Under the pieces are notes generated by a model that worked only from the letters and a program-made list of their open reading frames with translations, searched no databases and was not told the origin of the DNA. A stretch of 64,000 nucleotides of DNA, taken from positions 310,001 to 374,000 of the forward strand of contig NZ_WVHT01000005.1 of the NCBI RefSeq assembly GCF_009834875.1, given 5' to 3'. The position numbers and the translations under genes are program-made. Each line of letters begins with the position of its first letter. Within the stretch, counting starts at the first letter, position 1. Below, one piece after another: positions 35,471 through 44,342 of this stretch. Origin of the DNA: Hufsiella arboris (GTDB lineage Bacteria > Bacteroidota > Bacteroidia > Sphingobacteriales > Sphingobacteriaceae).

Positions 35471-36847
35471 TTAGAAGCATGCATCATCATTTCTTCGATG
35501 AGGATGGTGGTGATGATGATGACGTCCCAGATTGCTAAGGAAAGGATGATTCCTCCTCCATTCTATACAAGGATCAATCCTTGGTGTACCTTTGACTTGC
35601 GGCGTTTTAGGAAAGGGTGTCCTTGCTATAAAACTGTTAACGATGTCATTATATTCAGTAGCATCAGAATCTATCAATCCTAAAGTAGCCTCTGATGGCG
35701 TACTTGCTCTTGCTTTCTTCTCATTAAATAGCTCATACTCAATATAAAAGTCTGCGTCATTCCAATAATTATCATACATTAGTTGCCTAAATTCGGCGTC
35801 AGTTAAATTGTCCGGGTTCGCCCTGGTATCGTAAAATCCAATTTCGGAAAAGCCTGCCAATGTAGTACGCTCCGCTTCGGTAAATTTTAACCTTACTCTA
35901 TCCACTGCCTGCCCTTCCATTGGCACGGAATCGGGCGATGTGTTATGAGAATTATCTGTAAAGTACTCGTCGCTATTATACCAATGATTAGCGATAAAAT
36001 CAAATTTTGCTCCGTCGTTCAAATTAATCATATCATCATAAAATCTCATAAACAGGCCATAGTGTATATTAGCATAATTCATTCCTATTTTGCAATCTTG
36101 GTCAAATAGTTTTATTCCATTATACATTCCTTTTATATAGTGAAAATAGGCACCGTAATAACTCATGTCCCAACAAACGTTTTCGCCATTATATGTACTT
36201 GCCCAACGTAACGGATCTCCGGTAGGATCTGCAGGTTCACCGGTACCACTTCCATACCGAAGTTTCATGTGGTCGTCAATTACGTCCAATTCGTTCCCAA
36301 GTTCAATCCATTTAATTCGTCCGTAATATTTGAGGATGAAACCCGCACCTTTTTTTAACCCCTTTTTATATAATTCATCGTATTCTGATTGAGACCAGTT
36401 TCCTGCCACGCCTGAAGCGGGAGGATTTGATCCGGCTGCGCTCACGCTTAGAACGGCCATAATTCCAATACCTGCTGCTTGTGCAGCATCCATAAAAGGA
36501 TCAAAACTTGGATTTTCAGGGGTTCCAACTTCGTCAGTAGTGGCATCTGTCCTGGCAAAATTGAAATGCATATCCTTCATCAGTTGGATAGCAAACGGAA
36601 TAGTATCCGTTGTATAATCTGCATGACCAGTTCCTTGCCCGTAGTGCACACTTACTCCATAAGGAACCACATCTGCTGGTGGAGATGGTGTGCCGTCTTG
36701 AACATTTAGTGTCACGGTATAGGTTTTGTCTCCGTCTACGACCTCATAAGTGGACGTTCCTTTGGTCGTCAGCGCGTCAATTAGCTGATTACTTTGATTC
36801 GTCAGTAATTGTACAAGGGAAGTAATGGATGAAATGTAAATTTTCAT
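35471..36847 (-). CDS. Clan-A glycoside-hydrolase-like protein with C-terminal histidine run
   Basis: A 458-residue protein that looks like a TIM-barrel glycosidase but that I cannot place in a family. Barrel-like landmarks are YGVSVHYGQGTGH (63-75), IKWIELGNELDV with the acid/base-like N185-E186, FIANHWYNSDEYF (284-296) and GFSEIGFYD with a nucleophile-like E335. The N-terminal 60 residues lack a signal peptide. The C-terminus is odd: LGRHHHHHHPHRRNDDACF contains six consecutive His. It is a lone gene between trxA and the polyprenyl synthase. The protein may be cytoplasmic or exported by an unrecognised route; activity is not proven by sequence. Confidence 0.7.
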   Translation of the reverse strand: MKIYISSITSLVQLLTNQSNQLIDALTTKGTSTYEVVDGDKTYTVTLNVQDGTPSPPADVVPYGVSVHYGQGTGHADYTTDTIPFAIQLMKDMHFNFARTDATTDEVGTPENPSFDPFMDAAQAAGIGIMAVLSVSAAGSNPPASGVAGNWSQSEYDELYKKGLKKGAGFILKYYGRIKWIELGNELDVIDDHMKLRYGSGTGEPADPTGDPLRWASTYNGENVCWDMSYYGAYFHYIKGMYNGIKLFDQDCKIGMNYANIHYGLFMRFYDDMINLNDGAKFDFIANHWYNSDEYFTDNSHNTSPDSVPMEGQAVDRVRLKFTEAERTTLAGFSEIGFYDTRANPDNLTDAEFRQLMYDNYWNDADFYIEYELFNEKKARASTPSEATLGLIDSDATEYNDIVNSFIARTPFPKTPQVKGTPRIDPCIEWRRNHPFLSNLGRHHHHHHPHRRNDDACF

Positions 36848-37188
36848 ATTCAGGCTTGTTAAGTTCCGTAAGTATTAAAAAAAAACGAAGCCTGGGGACA
36901 CTCGATTTCGTTTGTGTTTAGCAGTTAAAAGAGATGATTAACGATTCTTAAATCGATACACTAAAAATAATTAATTACTAGTGAAGTTGTCGTGGGAGAC
37001 GCTACACAATAAAATGCACAATTGACGTGTAAATATCTCAATATGAGTGCAAAATTCAATAGCATGATTAGCTTGCTTCGTTATAAGAAATGAATTTGCC
37101 GACCAATTACCACTCGTCAAATCCGTTTTTTGAGTTATGTTTGCAAAAAAGCTATCAGGCAGTACATTCTGCTACGTAACTATTGTTC
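36848..37188. other. Divergent intergenic region
   Basis: 341 bp between two divergent genes. Apart from a perfect Bacteroidota -7 box TATGTTTG at 37136-37143, about 46 bp before the polyprenyl synthase ATG, I see no operator-like palindrome, RNA gene or reading frame worth naming. No -33 TTG sits at the usual spacing. Confidence 0.5.
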
Positions 37189-38160
37189 ATGCTGAAACTT
37201 AACGAGATCAGAAAACCCATTGCCGCAGAATTGGATGTTTTTGAAGACAAGTTCAAAGAGTCTATGCAAAGCTCAGTTCCGCTACTCGATCGAATTACTC
37301 ATTATATTGTTAAAAGTAAGGGCAAGCAAATAAGGCCCATGTTTGTGTTTTTTTCCGCGAGTTTATGTGGAGGAATCACAGATGCTACCCACCGCGGAGC
37401 GGCTTTGGTTGAACTTCTGCACACAGCTACTTTGGTGCATGATGATGTGGTTGATAACTCGTACGAACGCAGAGGACTATTTTCAATTAATGCGTTATGG
37501 AAAAATAAAATCGCTGTTTTAGTCGGCGATTTTTTGCTTGCAAAGGGATTGTTGCTTTCTGTAAATAATGATGATTTTCAACTGCTTAAAATTGTAAGTG
37601 AGGCGGTAAAACAAATGAGCGAAGGCGAATTGCTGCAAATTGAGAAAGTACGAAAGCTGAACATTGATGAAGCCGTTTACTATGAAGTTATCCGCCAGAA
37701 AACCGCGTCCTTAATTGCGTCATGTTGTGCATGTGGTGCGGCGTCGGCTGGCGCCGATATCCAAACTGTCGAAAAAATGCGCGCCTTTGGAGAGAAGATT
37801 GGGATTGCCTTTCAAATAAAAGACGATCTGTTCGACTTTGGAACTGATGATGTGGGTAAACCGCTTGGCATCGACATTAAAGAAAAAAAGATCACTTTGC
37901 CGCTTATTTACTCCTTAAATAAGGCATCATCCGCGGAAAAAAGAAGGATAACAAACCTGGTTAAAAACCATAATGAAGAACCTGATAAGGTTGCCGAAGT
38001 GATTCATTTCGTGCGAAACAGCGGCGGCCTTGCTTATGCCGAAATGCAAATGCACCGCTACCAGGAAGACGCTTTCAATATTTTGAATACTTTTCCAAAC
38101 CATGAGGCTCGCACCGGACTTGAACAATTAGTGAGATTTACAACGGAACGGAAAAAATAA
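37189..38160 (+). CDS. Polyprenyl diphosphate synthase
   Basis: A 323-residue trans-isoprenyl diphosphate synthase from the ATG at 37189 (a TTG six bases earlier is less likely). The first Asp-rich motif is DDVVD at 85-89 in HTATLVHDDVVDNS; the second is DDLFD at 212-216. GKQIRP (45-50) is the usual substrate-binding start. By sequence it is of the long-chain (octaprenyl/menaquinone side chain) type, but a geranylgeranyl product for carotenoids is possible given the downstream genes. The TerC gene begins 2 bp after its stop codon. Confidence 0.92.
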   Translation: MLKLNEIRKPIAAELDVFEDKFKESMQSSVPLLDRITHYIVKSKGKQIRPMFVFFSASLCGGITDATHRGAALVELLHTATLVHDDVVDNSYERRGLFSINALWKNKIAVLVGDFLLAKGLLLSVNNDDFQLLKIVSEAVKQMSEGELLQIEKVRKLNIDEAVYYEVIRQKTASLIASCCACGAASAGADIQTVEKMRAFGEKIGIAFQIKDDLFDFGTDDVGKPLGIDIKEKKITLPLIYSLNKASSAEKRRITNLVKNHNEEPDKVAEVIHFVRNSGGLAYAEMQMHRYQEDAFNILNTFPNHEARTGLEQLVRFTTERKK

Positions 38161-38161
38161 G

Positions 38162-39208
38162 ATGTCAAACGAGCTTTTGTCTTTTGGAGGCTTTATCATT
38201 TTTATTGTCATTGCACTGGCAATTGACTTAGGCCTTTTCAAAAAAGATCATGTAATAAGCTTCAAGGAAGCGGCTATCATGAGCTCGATCTGGGTGTCTT
38301 TTGCAATAGCTTTTTATTTCCTGTTGATTTATGCCGGTGAGCATTTGCATGGCATTTCTACCTATGGCGACTTAGCAGACATTGTAAAAAAGCATTCGCA
38401 CAATGTGAAGCTGATTCCGGGAAATTTTGAATCAAGCCTGAATAGTTATCGTCATACGCTTGGTGTTGAATTTATAACAGGATACATTGTCGAGTACGCC
38501 TTGTCCGTTGATAATATCTTTGTCATGGTCCTTATTTTTTCCGCGTTCGGCGTTGAGGAAAAATATTATCACAGAGTATTGTTCTGGGGCATTATTGGCG
38601 CGTTAGTCATGCGTTTTGCATTTATATTTTTAGGCGCAGTATTAATAGCCCGATTCAACTGGATAACATACGTGTTCGGAATATTCCTGGTTTATACAGG
38701 AATTACTATGTTCTTTGCAAAAGATGATGACGAAAAAATCGATCCTGAGAATCATAAAGTAGTTAAGCTGGCCTCTAAATATCTTCGTGTTCATCCGTCG
38801 TTTGAGGGTAATCATTTCTTTTACAAGAGCGCCGGCCGCTGGCTTGTTACACCGCTTTTTATCGTTCTGTTGGTTGTTGAGTTTACCGATTTAATATTCG
38901 CTGTAGACTCTATTCCGGCGATTTTCTCGGTTACCAAAGATCCGTATATCGTTTTCTTTTCAAATATTTTTGCCATACTGGGCTTGAGATCCATGTTCTT
39001 TTTGCTGATAAATGTTATCCGGAAGTTTCATTATCTGAAAACCGGACTGGCAGTTTTACTGACATTTATTGGTTTAAAGATGCTGGGTCATCATTGGCTA
39101 ACGGAATGGGGATTTAAAACCATCCACTCCCTAATCATAATCGTTGGTATCCTGGCTTTGAGTATTCTGGCATCATTGATATTTCCAAAAAAAGAAGTTG
39201 CCGGTTAA
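38162..39208 (+). CDS. TerC/Alx family membrane protein
   Basis: A 348-residue integral membrane protein with about nine segments. The family hallmarks are EYALSVDNIFVMVLIFSAFGV (about 116-136) and VEFTDLIFAVDSIPAIFSVTKDPYIVFFSNIFAILGLRSMFFLL (about 240-283), each with the conserved acidic residues thought to bind metal. TerC/Alx proteins export manganese or act in metal homeostasis. It directly follows the polyprenyl synthase gene and precedes the carotenoid tailoring genes by 35 bp; a functional link is not evident. Confidence 0.93.
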   Translation: MSNELLSFGGFIIFIVIALAIDLGLFKKDHVISFKEAAIMSSIWVSFAIAFYFLLIYAGEHLHGISTYGDLADIVKKHSHNVKLIPGNFESSLNSYRHTLGVEFITGYIVEYALSVDNIFVMVLIFSAFGVEEKYYHRVLFWGIIGALVMRFAFIFLGAVLIARFNWITYVFGIFLVYTGITMFFAKDDDEKIDPENHKVVKLASKYLRVHPSFEGNHFFYKSAGRWLVTPLFIVLLVVEFTDLIFAVDSIPAIFSVTKDPYIVFFSNIFAILGLRSMFFLLINVIRKFHYLKTGLAVLLTFIGLKMLGHHWLTEWGFKTIHSLIIIVGILALSILASLIFPKKEVAG

Positions 39209-39243
39209 CCGGTAAAATTTCTCATATTAGAAAACAGGCCGGT

Positions 39244-39867
39244 ATGAACACACCAAAAACTAGTAAACTTCTTTATATATTTTTTTCCTGGTTTATTGGT
39301 AGAATTATGCGCTCTGACTTCGACCGCGTAATTTATAAAGGAACTGAAGAAGAAGCTGGCTTGCCAATTTTGCTGCTTGCCAATCATTTTTCATGGTGGG
39401 ATGGCTTTATTCTTTTTATATTAAACAAGCGATACCTCAAAAAAAGATTTTATGTGCTGGTAACCGAAGAGAATTATCATAAAGTTTGGTTTCTTAAATA
39501 TTTGGGAGCGTTTTCGGTAAAAAGGAAATCCAAATCAGTTATCGAAACGTTACATTATGCCGGTCAGCTTCTCAATAACCCTGATAATTTAGTTTTGTAC
39601 TTCCCGCAGGGAAAGCTATATTCCAATCATTTAGATAAGATAAGTTTTGAGAAAGGCATTTTGCGAATCATTAATGCGTGTGAGACCCAATTTCAATACG
39701 TTTTTGCGGCTTCGTTCGTTGATTACTTTGATAAACGAAAACCGACCTTAACTTGTTATTTAAAAAGATGGACGCCTGCAGAGCCGTTGGATTTAACGGC
39801 GATTGCCGACGCTTATAATGACCATTACGAAACATCGCGGCAGCAGCAATGCGCCATTAGTGTATAA
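39244..39867 (+). CDS. PlsC-like acyltransferase, possible carotenoid-glycoside acyltransferase
   Basis: A 207-residue acyltransferase of the lysophospholipid acyltransferase family. The catalytic HX4D is H48-D53 in ANHFSWWDG, and FPQGKLYSN (about 120-128) corresponds to the substrate-binding FPEG-type block. It is followed 4 bp later by a GT2 and then a CruF-like hydratase. In Chlorobi a PlsC-type enzyme (CruD) acylates the sugar of carotenoid glycosides made by a GT2 (CruC), so that role is plausible here. General phospholipid acylation is the alternative. Confidence 0.82.
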   Translation: MNTPKTSKLLYIFFSWFIGRIMRSDFDRVIYKGTEEEAGLPILLLANHFSWWDGFILFILNKRYLKKRFYVLVTEENYHKVWFLKYLGAFSVKRKSKSVIETLHYAGQLLNNPDNLVLYFPQGKLYSNHLDKISFEKGILRIINACETQFQYVFAASFVDYFDKRKPTLTCYLKRWTPAEPLDLTAIADAYNDHYETSRQQQCAISV

Positions 39868-39871
39868 TTGA

Positions 39872-40966
39872 ATGATCCTGCTGTACCTGATTTTCTGTTT
39901 TCTCATACTTCGATTTTCGGTTACGGTATTCAATTTTATCTCTAATCCAAAACTTCCTCATTCTCCGCGTCACTATCACGAGCTTGTGTCGGTATTAATT
40001 CCTGCTCGTGATGAGGCCAACGATATTGTGGCGTTACTAACCTCCTTAAAAATTCAGGATTATCAGCACATTGAAGTAATTATTTTAAACGACAATTCTT
40101 CAGATGATACGTACACCGTATGCCGGGAATTCTGCAGCCTGGATTCCCGCTTTAAAATTATAAACGGCAAAGAGTTGCCAGCAGGGTGGCTCGGAAAAAA
40201 TTTCGCATGCCATCAACTTGCGGAAAATGCGACCGGAAAATACCTGCTTTTTATGGATGCGGATGAGCAGATTGCTGATGGAGCCATTGAAGCGGCTATT
40301 CACCGCATGCGCGTTTCCCGGCTCAGCTTGTTAAGCTTGTTCACTAATCAGGTGACTGTTAGTTTGGGCGAAAAACTGGTTGTGCCGTTGATGCATTTTA
40401 TTCTGCTTAATTTGTTGCCGCTGCGATTAGTGCGTTTATCGCGGAACGCTTCATTTGCCGCCGCAAGCGGCCAGTTTATGTTTTTTAAAGCAGAGGATTA
40501 CCGGCTTAACAAATGGCACGAACAAGTCAAAAACAAAGTGGTGGAAGACATCGAAATTATGAAGCTTGTTAAATCATCAGGTTATAATGGCGAAGCCCTG
40601 CTTGCCAATGGCTTTGTCTTCTGCAGAATGTATAAAACGTTTGACGAAGCGATAAGCGGCTTTGGTAAGAATCTCCTGGCTGGGTTTAACAACAGCATTG
40701 CAGGATTACTATTTTACGAGTTTCTTATCTTCGGCGGTCAATTGTATACATTATACTATATGGATGTCAGCTTACTGCTGTTTGCAATCACGTTGATTAT
40801 TCTGAGCCGGGTAATGATTTCGCTGCTTTCCGGGCAGAGCGTTATATACAACGTGATACTTCATCCGTTTCAAATGATCGCCTTGCTCACGGTCGCAATC
40901 ATCTCTATCAAAAATTATCTAACTAATCGAATTGTTTGGAAAGGCCGCATCATCAATCCAGGTTAA
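39872..40966 (+). CDS. GT2 glycosyltransferase, CruC/CruG-like
   Basis: A 364-residue family 2 glycosyltransferase with an N-terminal membrane anchor (about 1-22), the nucleotide-sugar domain with LIPARDEANDI (42-52) and LNDNSSDDT (72-80), the DxD motif D129-D131 in LFMDADEQ, and C-terminal membrane segments (about 278-350). The blocks GWLGKNFAC and VVEDIEIMKLVKSSG are those of the carotenoid glycosyltransferase group. It sits between the acyltransferase (4 bp) and the CruF-like gene (overlapping), which suggests glucosylation of a 1'-hydroxylated carotenoid. Confidence 0.85.
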   Translation: MILLYLIFCFLILRFSVTVFNFISNPKLPHSPRHYHELVSVLIPARDEANDIVALLTSLKIQDYQHIEVIILNDNSSDDTYTVCREFCSLDSRFKIINGKELPAGWLGKNFACHQLAENATGKYLLFMDADEQIADGAIEAAIHRMRVSRLSLLSLFTNQVTVSLGEKLVVPLMHFILLNLLPLRLVRLSRNASFAAASGQFMFFKAEDYRLNKWHEQVKNKVVEDIEIMKLVKSSGYNGEALLANGFVFCRMYKTFDEAISGFGKNLLAGFNNSIAGLLFYEFLIFGGQLYTLYYMDVSLLLFAITLIILSRVMISLLSGQSVIYNVILHPFQMIALLTVAIISIKNYLTNRIVWKGRIINPG

Positions 40967-41592
40967 TAAGCCGTATTTGTTGTTCGCTGGTGATAGTTTT
41001 TCACATCGTTGGCCTGGCGGGCTTTTTGAATGCTCAGACGGTTTCTATATTTCTAAAGCTCGTTCCTTTTCATCTGCTGCTGATGTTTTTGCTGATATAT
41101 GTTGATCAGGCTAATAAGAACAATGCTTTTTTTTTCGCCCTTCTTACTATTTATTTGTCCGGATTTTTTATTGAATTGGCCGGTGTAAAAACCGAATTAA
41201 TTTTTGGTAAGTATGCGTACGGAAGCACCCTGGGTATTAAACTGTGGGACATACCGTTATTAATTGGCATAAACTGGGTTTTGCTTGTATTCGGGGTTAG
41301 CTCGGCCTTATCTTACGTTCCGTTCGGGAGCAAATACTTTAAAGTGTCAATTGGTGCGATAGTTATGGTGTTACTCGACCGTTTGATCGAACCCGTGGCA
41401 GTTAAGTTTGATTATTGGAGCTGGCAATCGGGAAGAATACCTCTACAAAATTACCTGGCTTGGTTCGTTATTTCATGGTTGATGTTGTTTGTGATTTTTC
41501 GATTTAAATTTGAAAAACGAAACGCAACAGCGGCTGTATTGCTTCTGGTTCAATTTTTATTTTTCGCCATTTTAAACAAGTGGGCGTTCTGA
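40936..41592 (+). CDS. cruF: CruF-like carotenoid 1',2'-hydratase (DUF422)
   Basis: Up to 218 residues with about six membrane segments. The carotenoid biosynthesis family signature is seen in FIELAGVKTELIFGKYAYGSTLGIKLWDIPLLIGINW (about 77-113). CruF adds water across the psi-end of gamma-carotene-type pigments, giving the 1'-hydroxyl that a GT2 then glycosylates. The TTG at 40936 overlaps the GT2 end by 31 bp; a GTG near residue 23 (VIVFHIVGLAG) is an alternative start. The symbol rests on family and neighbours, not on tested function. Confidence 0.82.
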   Translation: MERPHHQSRLISRICCSLVIVFHIVGLAGFLNAQTVSIFLKLVPFHLLLMFLLIYVDQANKNNAFFFALLTIYLSGFFIELAGVKTELIFGKYAYGSTLGIKLWDIPLLIGINWVLLVFGVSSALSYVPFGSKYFKVSIGAIVMVLLDRLIEPVAVKFDYWSWQSGRIPLQNYLAWFVISWLMLFVIFRFKFEKRNATAAVLLLVQFLFFAILNKWAF

Positions 41593-41604
41593 TAAACAAT
41601 TTCG

Positions 41605-41612
41605 TAATTTTG
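41605..41612 (+). promoter_or_regulatory. -7 promoter box before ispH
   Basis: TAATTTTG is a perfect match to TAnnTTTG, 16 bp before the ispH ATG, in the 36-bp space after the CruF-like gene. The leader would be very short. No -33 TTG at standard spacing is evident, so it may be a weak internal promoter. Confidence 0.35.
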
Positions 41613-41628
41613 CCATTAATTAACTATC

Positions 41629-42477
41629 ATGAGTTATAACTTACAGGTTTCTATCGATCGTTCGTCCGGGTTTTGCTTCGGAGTAGTTTATGCGATCGAA
41701 ATGGCGGAAGAGATATTAGAGGAGCAGGGTTACCTGTACTGTTTAGGAGATATTGTGCACAACGATGAGGAGGTTGAGCGACTGAAGGCCAAGGGTCTGC
41801 GGATCATTGACCATTCGGAACTTAACAATTTAAGTAATGAAAAAGTGCTGATCCGTGCGCATGGTGAAGCTCCCGAAACATATAGACTTGCACTTGAGCG
41901 AAATATTATGCTTATTGATGCATCCTGCCCTGTGGTTCTGAAGCTGCAAAACCGTATAAAAACTTCGTATGATGAAGGAGACAACATTCTCATTTTTGGT
42001 AAACATGGCCACGCGGAGGTAGTAGGATTGGAAGGGCAAACAAATAATGAAGCCCTGGTTTTTCAGGATATCCGCGAATTGGATAACCTGGATCTGCCCC
42101 AGAAATTTACACTTTACAGCCAGACCACGAAAAGCACCGATAAGTTCTACCAAATTAAGGCCGAACTGCTTAGTCGCGGACATGAGGTTAAAGCAAATGA
42201 TACTATCTGCCGGCAAGTATCGAACCGGTACGAAGAACTTCGAGAATTTGTGTCTGAATTCGACAGAATCGTTTTTGTGGCCGGGAAAAAGTCATCCAAC
42301 GGCAAAGTGCTTTATGAAGTTTGCAAAAAGTATAATCCACATACTTATTTTATAAGCAGCGCGGAAGAACTTACTTCCGGCATGTTTGCCGCAAATGAAC
42401 GAGTTGGAATTTGCGGTGCAACCTCAACACCCATGTGGTTAATGGAGGATGTTAAAAGCCGCCTTCAGACTTTCTAA
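41629..42477 (+). CDS. ispH: 4-hydroxy-3-methylbut-2-enyl diphosphate reductase
   Basis: A 282-residue IspH, the last enzyme of the MEP pathway, making IPP and DMAPP. The three cysteines that bind the iron-sulfur cluster are C16 (SGFCFGV), C100 (DASCPVV) and C194 (DTICRQV). The conserved His of the AHGE motif (about 78) and the C-terminal GICGATSTPMWL segment are present. Its place among polyprenyl synthase and carotenoid genes fits precursor supply for pigment. Confidence 0.97.
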   Translation: MSYNLQVSIDRSSGFCFGVVYAIEMAEEILEEQGYLYCLGDIVHNDEEVERLKAKGLRIIDHSELNNLSNEKVLIRAHGEAPETYRLALERNIMLIDASCPVVLKLQNRIKTSYDEGDNILIFGKHGHAEVVGLEGQTNNEALVFQDIRELDNLDLPQKFTLYSQTTKSTDKFYQIKAELLSRGHEVKANDTICRQVSNRYEELREFVSEFDRIVFVAGKKSSNGKVLYEVCKKYNPHTYFISSAEELTSGMFAANERVGICGATSTPMWLMEDVKSRLQTF

Positions 42478-42486
42478 AACCTTTCT

Positions 42487-43173
42487 ATGCCTGGCAATAA
42501 TAAATCATCAAAAGGGCTTTTAATCGCGCTAACCATTATTTGTATATGGCTGCTTAGCTTTGTTTTGCTGATGCAATGGCATTTCTCATTTAAAAATCCG
42601 CTTGCCTATCTTGCTGTGTTCTGGATGATGCATTTATATACCGGACTTTTCATTACGGCTCATGACGCGATGCACGGGACTGTCACTCACGATAAAAAGG
42701 TAAATACAATCATCGGTCAACTGTGTACCGCCTTATACGCCGTTTTTCCCTACCAGAAATTATATATTAAACATCATAAGCATCATAAGAACGTTCATAC
42801 AGATGATGATCCAGACTTTTCAGAAAAAGGTTTTTTAGGTTGGTACGTAAAATTTATTTCCGAATATCTGTCGTGGTGGCAAATTGTTCTGATGGCCATC
42901 ATTTACAATCTGTTAAAGTTGTGGATCAGTGAAGCGAACTTACTTTTGTTTTGGGTGTTCCCGTCGTTGTTAAGCACCTTGCAACTTTTTTATTTCGGCA
43001 CATGGCTTCCTCATCATGGCGAACATACTAATAAGCACTTTTCTCGCACTCAATCGAAAAATCATTTTGTAGCGTTTATAAGTTGTTATTTTTTCGGCTA
43101 TCATTATGAACATCATGAAACGCCGCATCTTCCGTGGTGGAAATTATGGAAAACTAAGTCCGTTGGTCATTAA
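42487..43173 (+). CDS. crtW: Beta-carotene 4-ketolase (CrtW type)
   Basis: A 228-residue membrane di-iron enzyme. The histidine clusters are HDAMHG (59-64), HHKHHKN (96-102) followed by DDDPDF, WLPHHGEH (about 177) and YHYEHHETPHLPWW (about 204-217). The order and the FGTWLPH and CYFFGYHYEHH blocks match CrtW ketolases rather than CrtZ hydroxylases or fatty-acid desaturases. It should put a 4-keto group on a beta-ring. It follows ispH by 9 bp. No crtB, crtI, crtY or crtZ is in the window. Confidence 0.9.
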   Translation: MPGNNKSSKGLLIALTIICIWLLSFVLLMQWHFSFKNPLAYLAVFWMMHLYTGLFITAHDAMHGTVTHDKKVNTIIGQLCTALYAVFPYQKLYIKHHKHHKNVHTDDDPDFSEKGFLGWYVKFISEYLSWWQIVLMAIIYNLLKLWISEANLLLFWVFPSLLSTLQLFYFGTWLPHHGEHTNKHFSRTQSKNHFVAFISCYFFGYHYEHHETPHLPWWKLWKTKSVGH

Positions 43174-43228
43174 GCGGTAAAAAACTAAATGCGGTTGTTT
43201 TGATAGCCAACTACCTGATTGAATGAAT

Positions 43229-43236
43229 TACTTTTG
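43229..43236 (+). promoter_or_regulatory. -7 promoter box before hemH
   Basis: TACTTTTG is a perfect TAnnTTTG match, 37 bp before the hemH ATG. A TTTTG lies upstream but with a 26-bp spacer, longer than usual. It suggests that hemH has its own promoter in the 100-bp gap after crtW. Confidence 0.4.
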
Positions 43237-43273
43237 CAATCATTTTTCATAAACCAGCTGAGAATATAATTGA

Positions 43274-44290
43274 ATGAGTAAGCAAGGAATTCTACTTGTA
43301 AATTTAGGTACGCCAGACAGCCCATCGGTGCCGGATGTTAAAAAATATCTCGATGAATTTTTAATGGATGGACGGGTAATTGATATTTACCTTGTTGGCA
43401 GGACTTTTTTAGTTAAAGGCGCGATAGTACCATTTCGTGCGCCGAAATCAGCTAAGCTTTACAAAGAAATATGGAGTGAAAAAGGCTCGCCGCTTTTATA
43501 TTACAGTATTCGTCAAAAGGAGCTTTTGCAGGAAAAATTAGGCGATCAGTTCCAGGTAGAACTGGCCATGCGCTACCAGAGTCCTTCAATTGAAGATGCG
43601 TTGGAGCGGATGAAAAAATCGCTGGTTAGCAGCATTAAAGTGCTTGCACTTTTCCCTCAGTACGCTTCGGCCAGTACCGGTTCGGTACACCAAAAAGTAA
43701 TGGATATTGTGAGTAAATGGCAAACGATTCCGCCAATTAGCTTTGTTAATTCCTTCCACGATAACACAGGAATGATTGAGACATTTGCTGAGAATGGTAA
43801 AAAACATAACCCTGAATCGTACGACCACATACTTTTTAGTTTCCATGGATTGCCGCAGCGGCATTTGAAAAAATGCGATCATACACACCAGTATTGTCTG
43901 CAGGTTAATGGCTGCTGCGATTCATTAAATGATACCAATAAGTTTTGTTATTCTGCACAATCTCATCATACCGCGAAGCTCATTGCTGCACAGCTTGGTA
44001 TCACCCAGGAAAAATATTCTGTTTGCTTTCAGTCCCGGTTGGGTAAAGACCCATGGGTACAGCCATATACCAGCGAAGTGATTGCGAAGCTTGCGAAAGA
44101 GGGCAAAAAACGATTATTGGTATTCTGCCCGGCATTTGTGGCTGATTGCCTCGAAACGGTTTACGAGGTTAGCGTCGAATATCACGAAGAATTTAAGGCA
44201 CTGGGTGGTGAGCACGTTCAGCTGGTGGAAAGTTTGAACGATGAGCCGAAGTGGATCGATGCTCTTACTGCACTAGCAACCTCCTGCTGA
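43274..44290 (+). CDS. hemH: Ferrochelatase
   Basis: A 338-residue ferrochelatase, inserting iron into the porphyrin as the last step of haem synthesis. The start GILLVNLGTPDSP (5-17) and the metal-binding His191 in LFSFHGLPQRH are standard, as is CFQSRLGKDPWVQPYT (about 253-268). It is soluble and of normal length. A Cys-rich stretch after the catalytic His (KKCDHTHQYC, NGCC) occurs in many Bacteroidota members. It is separated from crtW by a likely promoter. Confidence 0.96.
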   Translation: MSKQGILLVNLGTPDSPSVPDVKKYLDEFLMDGRVIDIYLVGRTFLVKGAIVPFRAPKSAKLYKEIWSEKGSPLLYYSIRQKELLQEKLGDQFQVELAMRYQSPSIEDALERMKKSLVSSIKVLALFPQYASASTGSVHQKVMDIVSKWQTIPPISFVNSFHDNTGMIETFAENGKKHNPESYDHILFSFHGLPQRHLKKCDHTHQYCLQVNGCCDSLNDTNKFCYSAQSHHTAKLIAAQLGITQEKYSVCFQSRLGKDPWVQPYTSEVIAKLAKEGKKRLLVFCPAFVADCLETVYEVSVEYHEEFKALGGEHVQLVESLNDEPKWIDALTALATSC

Positions 44291-44342
44291 TAAGTATAGG
44301 GGAGCAGTAAATTATTTCTTATATTGGAGTAAATCAATTACT

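Noticed and set aside
35495-35530. Histidine-codon run as a possible vector or tag artefact
   Set aside because: The run continues in frame into PHRRNDDACF and a natural stop followed by a terminator, with no vector-like sequence, so I treat it as native.
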